From assembly GCA_020160755.1 (NCBI GenBank), contig JAIUPN010000015.1:1-64000 (forward strand): 64,000 nucleotides of DNA, in the 5' to 3' direction. The first letter of the stretch is position 1, and every line of letters starts with the position of its first letter. Shown here piece by piece: positions 60,681-64,000 of the stretch. Made by a program: the position numbers and the translations under genes. Origin of the DNA: Pseudomonadota bacterium (lineage in GTDB: Bacteria; Pseudomonadota; Alphaproteobacteria; Sphingomonadales; Sphingomonadaceae). The notes beneath the pieces were generated by a model that was not told the origin of the DNA, ran no database searches, and saw nothing but the letters and a program-made list of their open reading frames with translations.

Positions 60681-62324
60681 CTAAGCGAGCGTCAGCATCG
60701 CCCGCTCGGCCATCCGCGACGCCGTCTCGCGCTCGGCCATCACAACATGGTCGGCACCGCGGCGGACAAGGTCGGTGACCTCCTCGTCCGAATGCGCGCG
60801 CGCCACGATGACGAGCTTCGGATTGATCGCGCGCGCACGCCGCACGATGGCGCCCGCCTCGACCCCCTCGGGAATCGCGATCAGCAGGGTCGCCGCTTCG
60901 TCGAGTCCGGCCTGCCGCAGGATGCTTTCCTTCGTCGCGTCGCCGACGATCACCGTCGCGCCGGCCTCGCGCGCGGCGGTCGCCATGTCCTTCTGATCCT
61001 CGATCACCGTCAGCCCCTCACCGCGCCCGCAGATCAGACTGCCGATATGGCTGCCGACGCGGCCATATCCGATCAGCACGACGCCGGCGTTGCACGCGGG
61101 GACTATCTCTTCGTCCGCCGCCACCACCGCCGCCTCATCGGCTTCCTCGGCGCGAAGACGCTTCACCGCGAGCGAGAAGAGAATGGGGTTGAACAGGATC
61201 GAGAGTAGCGATCCCGCAAGGATCAGGTCGCGCCCCGTTTCGGGCAGCACCTTCAGCCCGACGCCAAGCCCCGCAAGGATGAACGAGAATTCGCCGATCT
61301 GGGCGAGGCTGACCGAAATCGTCAGCGCGGTCTGCAACTTGTGGCCAAAGGCGCGGACGAGCGCAAAGGCGGCAACCGACTTGCCAACAACGATGATCGC
61401 GACGGTCGCCAGCACCGGCCCCGGCTGTTCGATCAGCACCTTGGGATCGAACAACATGCCGACCGAGACGAAGAACAGCACCGCGAACGCATCGCGCAGC
61501 GGCAGCGTCTCTTCGGCGGCACGGCGCGAAAGCTGCGTCTCGCCGAGGATCATGCCCGCAAAGAAAGCCCCAAGCGCAAAGCTCACATCGAAAATCACCG
61601 CCGCGCCGAACGCGACGCCGAGCGCGATCGCAAGCACCGCCAGCCGGAACAGCTCGCGCGATCCCGAATGCGCGACCCAGTGGAGTACCCACGGCAGCAC
61701 GCGCCGCGCGACCACGAACATGAAGGCGCCGAAACCGACGACTTTCAACAGCACGATCGCGGTCGATTGCAGCAGCCCCGCGCTTCCGCCCTCGTCGCCG
61801 CGCGATCCGAACATCGCGGGGAGCAGCACAAGCGCGAGCACCATCACCAGATCCTCGACGATCAGCCAGCCGACCGCGATCCGCCCCTTTTCGGTCTCGA
61901 CCATGTCGCGCGCCTGCAGTGCGCGGAGCAGCACGACGGTACTCGCGACCGACAGCGCCAGCCCGAAGACGATGCTGCCCTCGACCGACCAGCCGAGCCA
62001 CAGTCCGAGCATCATGCCGAGCGCGGTCGCGACGGCGATCTGCAGGATCGCCCCCGGCACCGCAATCTTGCGCACCGAGAGCAGGTCCTTCAGCGAAAAA
62101 TGAAGCCCGACCCCGAACATCAGCAGGATCACGCCGATCTCGGCGAGCTGGAGCGCGAGCCCGGTATCGGCGACGAACCCCGGCGTAAACGGGCCAACCA
62201 TCACCCCCGCAAGCAAATATCCCGCGATCGGCGAGATTTTGAGCCGGTGCGCGAGCGCCCCCATCAGGAAGGCAACGCCCAGACCGGCGACGATGGTTCC
62301 GATCAGGCTGGTGTCATGTGGCAT
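60681..62324 (-). CDS. CPA2-family K+/H+ antiporter (KefB/YbaL-like)
   Basis: 547 residues: about 12 membrane helices forming the cation:proton antiporter-2 domain (AGYLLAGVMVGPFTPGF, LMFGVGLHFSLKDLL, ALSVASTVVLLRALQ), then a C-terminal TrkA-N/RCK NAD-binding domain (VVLIGYGRVGSHIGSLI). The layout resembles E. coli YbaL. Acts in potassium/proton exchange and stress tolerance. Starts with ATG62324; separated from the GGDEF-EAL gene by 77 bp. Confidence 0.92.
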   Translation of the reverse strand: MPHDTSLIGTIVAGLGVAFLMGALAHRLKISPIAGYLLAGVMVGPFTPGFVADTGLALQLAEIGVILLMFGVGLHFSLKDLLSVRKIAVPGAILQIAVATALGMMLGLWLGWSVEGSIVFGLALSVASTVVLLRALQARDMVETEKGRIAVGWLIVEDLVMVLALVLLPAMFGSRGDEGGSAGLLQSTAIVLLKVVGFGAFMFVVARRVLPWVLHWVAHSGSRELFRLAVLAIALGVAFGAAVIFDVSFALGAFFAGMILGETQLSRRAAEETLPLRDAFAVLFFVSVGMLFDPKVLIEQPGPVLATVAIIVVGKSVAAFALVRAFGHKLQTALTISVSLAQIGEFSFILAGLGVGLKVLPETGRDLILAGSLLSILFNPILFSLAVKRLRAEEADEAAVVAADEEIVPACNAGVVLIGYGRVGSHIGSLICGRGEGLTVIEDQKDMATAAREAGATVIVGDATKESILRQAGLDEAATLLIAIPEGVEAGAIVRRARAINPKLVIVARAHSDEEVTDLVRRGADHVVMAERETASRMAERAMLTLA

Positions 62325-62401
62325 GGCCCCTTGCGTAAAGGGCGCGGGCGCGGAGGGTCAACCCAAGGCAAGTAATTTAGTTGCGATTGCCGGTTACGCC
62401 G

Positions 62402-64000
62402 TCAGGCGGCCCGCGTCTCGCCCGCCGTCTCACATACACCGCCGTCCGGAACCGCGCGCCCCGGACGCCCGATCAGGAAGCCCTGCGCCTCGTCGCAGCC
62501 TTCGCGCCGCAGCACGTCGAGCTGCTCGCTCGTCTCGATCCCTTCGGCGAGAATCGGAATCGACAGGCTCTTGCCGAGCGCGAGCACGGCGCGCAGGATC
62601 GCGGTCGACTGGATATTGCCATCGAGTTCGGCGGCAAAGAAACGGTCGAGTTTGATCTTGTCGAACGGAAAGGCGCGCAAGGTTTCGAGCGACGAATAGC
62701 CGGTACCGAAATCGTCGAGCGCGACCCCGACGCCCAGCGCCTTGATCTGACGCAGCACGTGCAACGCGCGTTCGCGGTCGGCGATGATCGCCGTCTCGGT
62801 CAGCTCGATCTCCAGCCGCCGCGGCGGCAGGCCGGTATCGAGCAATATCTGGTGGAACAGGCGCGGCAGGTCGACATGCGCAAGCTGGAGCGGCGAGACA
62901 TTGACCGCGACCTTGGTGTCGTGCGCCCACGCCGCCGCGTCGCTACAGGCGCGCCGCATCACCCATTCGCCGAGCGTCAGGATGAAGCCGTTCGCTTCGG
63001 CGATCGGGATGAACACCGTCGGCGGAATCGGCCCGCGAACCGGGTGCGTCCAGCGCAGCAACGCCTCGTAACCCGTGACCTCGCCCGTCGTGACCGAGGT
63101 CTGGACCTGATAATGGACGTCAAGCTGGTCGCAATCGATCGCGCGGCGCAGGTCGGTGGCGAGTTCGCGCTGGTCGCGGATCGCCTCGTCGAGCTGCCAG
63201 TCGTAATAGCAAGGCGCCGTCGCGGCGTCGGCCTTGGCGCGGTACATCGCAAGATCGGCATTGTTCGCCAGCATCTCGGCGGTCGCGGCATCGTCGGGGA
63301 AGACCGCAACACCGATGCTCGCACCCAGCCGCGCGTCGAAATCGGGAAAGACCAGCGGCGTCTTGAGTTCGGCATCGAGCCGCGCCGCGAACGCGGCCAG
63401 TTGCGCGCGTTCGGTAAAGCGCGTCAGCGCGACGAACTCATCGCCGCCAAGCCGCGCGACGAACTCGTTGTGACCGAGCGTATCGCGCATCCGCTGCGCG
63501 ATACGCGCGAGCACCTCGTCGCCCGCCTTGTGGCCGTGGACGTCGTTGATCTCCTTGAAGCGGTCGAGGTCGATCGCGCAGAGGCCGACACGCTCGCCGC
63601 TCACCAGCGCGGCGCCGATCTGCCGCGATAGCTCCGCGCGAAAGGCGGTGCGGTTGGGCAAGCCCGTCAGCGCGTCGTTCATCGCCATTCGCGTCATTTC
63701 GCGTAGCGCCTCGGAACGAGTCTGGCGATCGAGCATCGCGGCGAAGACGCCTGCCGCGATCACGATTCCGCCGACAAGCACGGTGGCGAGTGCGAGCGCG
63801 CTGAACTCGGCCGGGCGCAGCGGCGTTGCGTCGAGCGCCATCGGCGTGATCCGCATCGCGGTCATCGCGAGAAAATGGAGCGAGGCGATCGCCAGCACTA
63901 TCAGCAGCGTCGCGAGCGGCACACGATGGCGTATCACCCGGCTCGTCCGCAGCACGGTCAGCGCCGCGGCGGCAAGGGTCATGCCGCTGATCACCGCAGC
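62402..64000 (-). CDS. GGDEF-EAL cyclic-di-GMP protein with MHYT-like sensor, 5' end off window
   Basis: At least 530 residues, incomplete at the N terminus. The visible N-terminal part has helices with ASLHFLAMTAM, matching an MHYT membrane-sensor repeat. Then comes a GGDEF domain (MNDALTGLPNRTAF; ARLGGDEFVAL, active-site motif intact), then an EAL domain (YEALLRW, NVSPLQ, LTETAII, DDFGTGYSS, AEGIET, all catalytic positions present). It could both make and degrade cyclic-di-GMP. Further upstream sequence is needed for the start. Confidence 0.93.
   Translation of the reverse strand, partial: AAVISGMTLAAAALTVLRTSRVIRHRVPLATLLIVLAIASLHFLAMTAMRITPMALDATPLRPAEFSALALATVLVGGIVIAAGVFAAMLDRQTRSEALREMTRMAMNDALTGLPNRTAFRAELSRQIGAALVSGERVGLCAIDLDRFKEINDVHGHKAGDEVLARIAQRMRDTLGHNEFVARLGGDEFVALTRFTERAQLAAFAARLDAELKTPLVFPDFDARLGASIGVAVFPDDAATAEMLANNADLAMYRAKADAATAPCYYDWQLDEAIRDQRELATDLRRAIDCDQLDVHYQVQTSVTTGEVTGYEALLRWTHPVRGPIPPTVFIPIAEANGFILTLGEWVMRRACSDAAAWAHDTKVAVNVSPLQLAHVDLPRLFHQILLDTGLPPRRLEIELTETAIIADRERALHVLRQIKALGVGVALDDFGTGYSSLETLRAFPFDKIKLDRFFAAELDGNIQSTAILRAVLALGKSLSIPILAEGIETSEQLDVLRREGCDEAQGFLIGRPGRAVPDGGVCETAGETRAA

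Overview
The window is a high-GC chromosomal segment, densely packed with short intergenic gaps and many 4-bp ATGA/GTGA overlaps. The gene content points to an alphaproteobacterium of the order Sphingomonadales (Sphingopyxis/Sphingomonas-like): two large TonB-dependent receptors, UrcA and DUF4402 proteins, a classic autotransporter, a C-terminal GlnK-AmtB pair with a sigma-54 promoter, COG2509 oxidoreductase, TypA, NadB, TldD, RecQ and a CPA2 antiporter. The taxonomic call is inference from content and style; no rRNA gene is present.

Layout. 1-1358: a degenerate IS21-like end followed by an EcoRII-type restriction endonuclease of visibly lower GC, i.e. the edge of an acquired segment. 1362-12632: housekeeping and envelope genes (RluE, COG2509 flavoprotein, TypA, a c-type cytochrome plus TPR protein, MTA/SAH nucleosidase, BASS-like transporter, TelA plus membrane partner, and a three-gene ECF-sigma operon). 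12831-20471: a co-oriented minus-strand organosulfur scavenging cluster (TonB receptor, two TauD/TfdA dioxygenases, a secreted arylsulfatase-type enzyme, an FAD/NAD(P)-binding protein). Its 5' leader carries a tiny, well-initiated reading frame containing a cysteine codon (MRMCNSIN) followed by hairpins, which looks like a cysteine-sensing attenuator. 21168-23482: two convergent paralogous LuxR-type regulators. 23825-28675: a 1616-residue autotransporter with a duplicated passenger module and an Asn-Pro linker encoded by 13 perfect CCCTAA hexamers.

28965-45xxx: tRNA-Gln(CTG) and mostly metabolic or maintenance genes: FprA-type ferredoxin reductase, TlpA-like thioredoxin, DoxX, M19 dipeptidase, acyl-CoA dehydrogenase-M20 amidohydrolase-GlsB operon, NadB, two EEP-family hydrolases, a lone ABC ATPase, two DUF4402 secreted proteins around a CHCC zinc-finger protein, TldD, and several small hypothetical genes. 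46109-47995: sigma-54-driven glnK-amtB with a strong terminator. 48137-50500: a second TonB receptor, followed by a candidate free-standing small RNA with its own promoter-like and terminator elements beneath an NtrC-like dyad. 50735-58711: VOC/HxlR pair, GMC oxidoreductase, two different sterol-desaturase-family membrane enzymes, a DUF442-type phosphatase, GNAT, AraC regulator with a membrane domain, UrcA. 58860-64000: RecQ, KefB/YbaL-like antiporter, and a GGDEF-EAL protein that runs off the end of the window.

Most interesting for follow-up: the cysteine-codon leader peptide upstream of the organosulfur TonB receptor; the candidate small RNA at about 50625-50698; and the telomere-type hexamer array inside the autotransporter gene.
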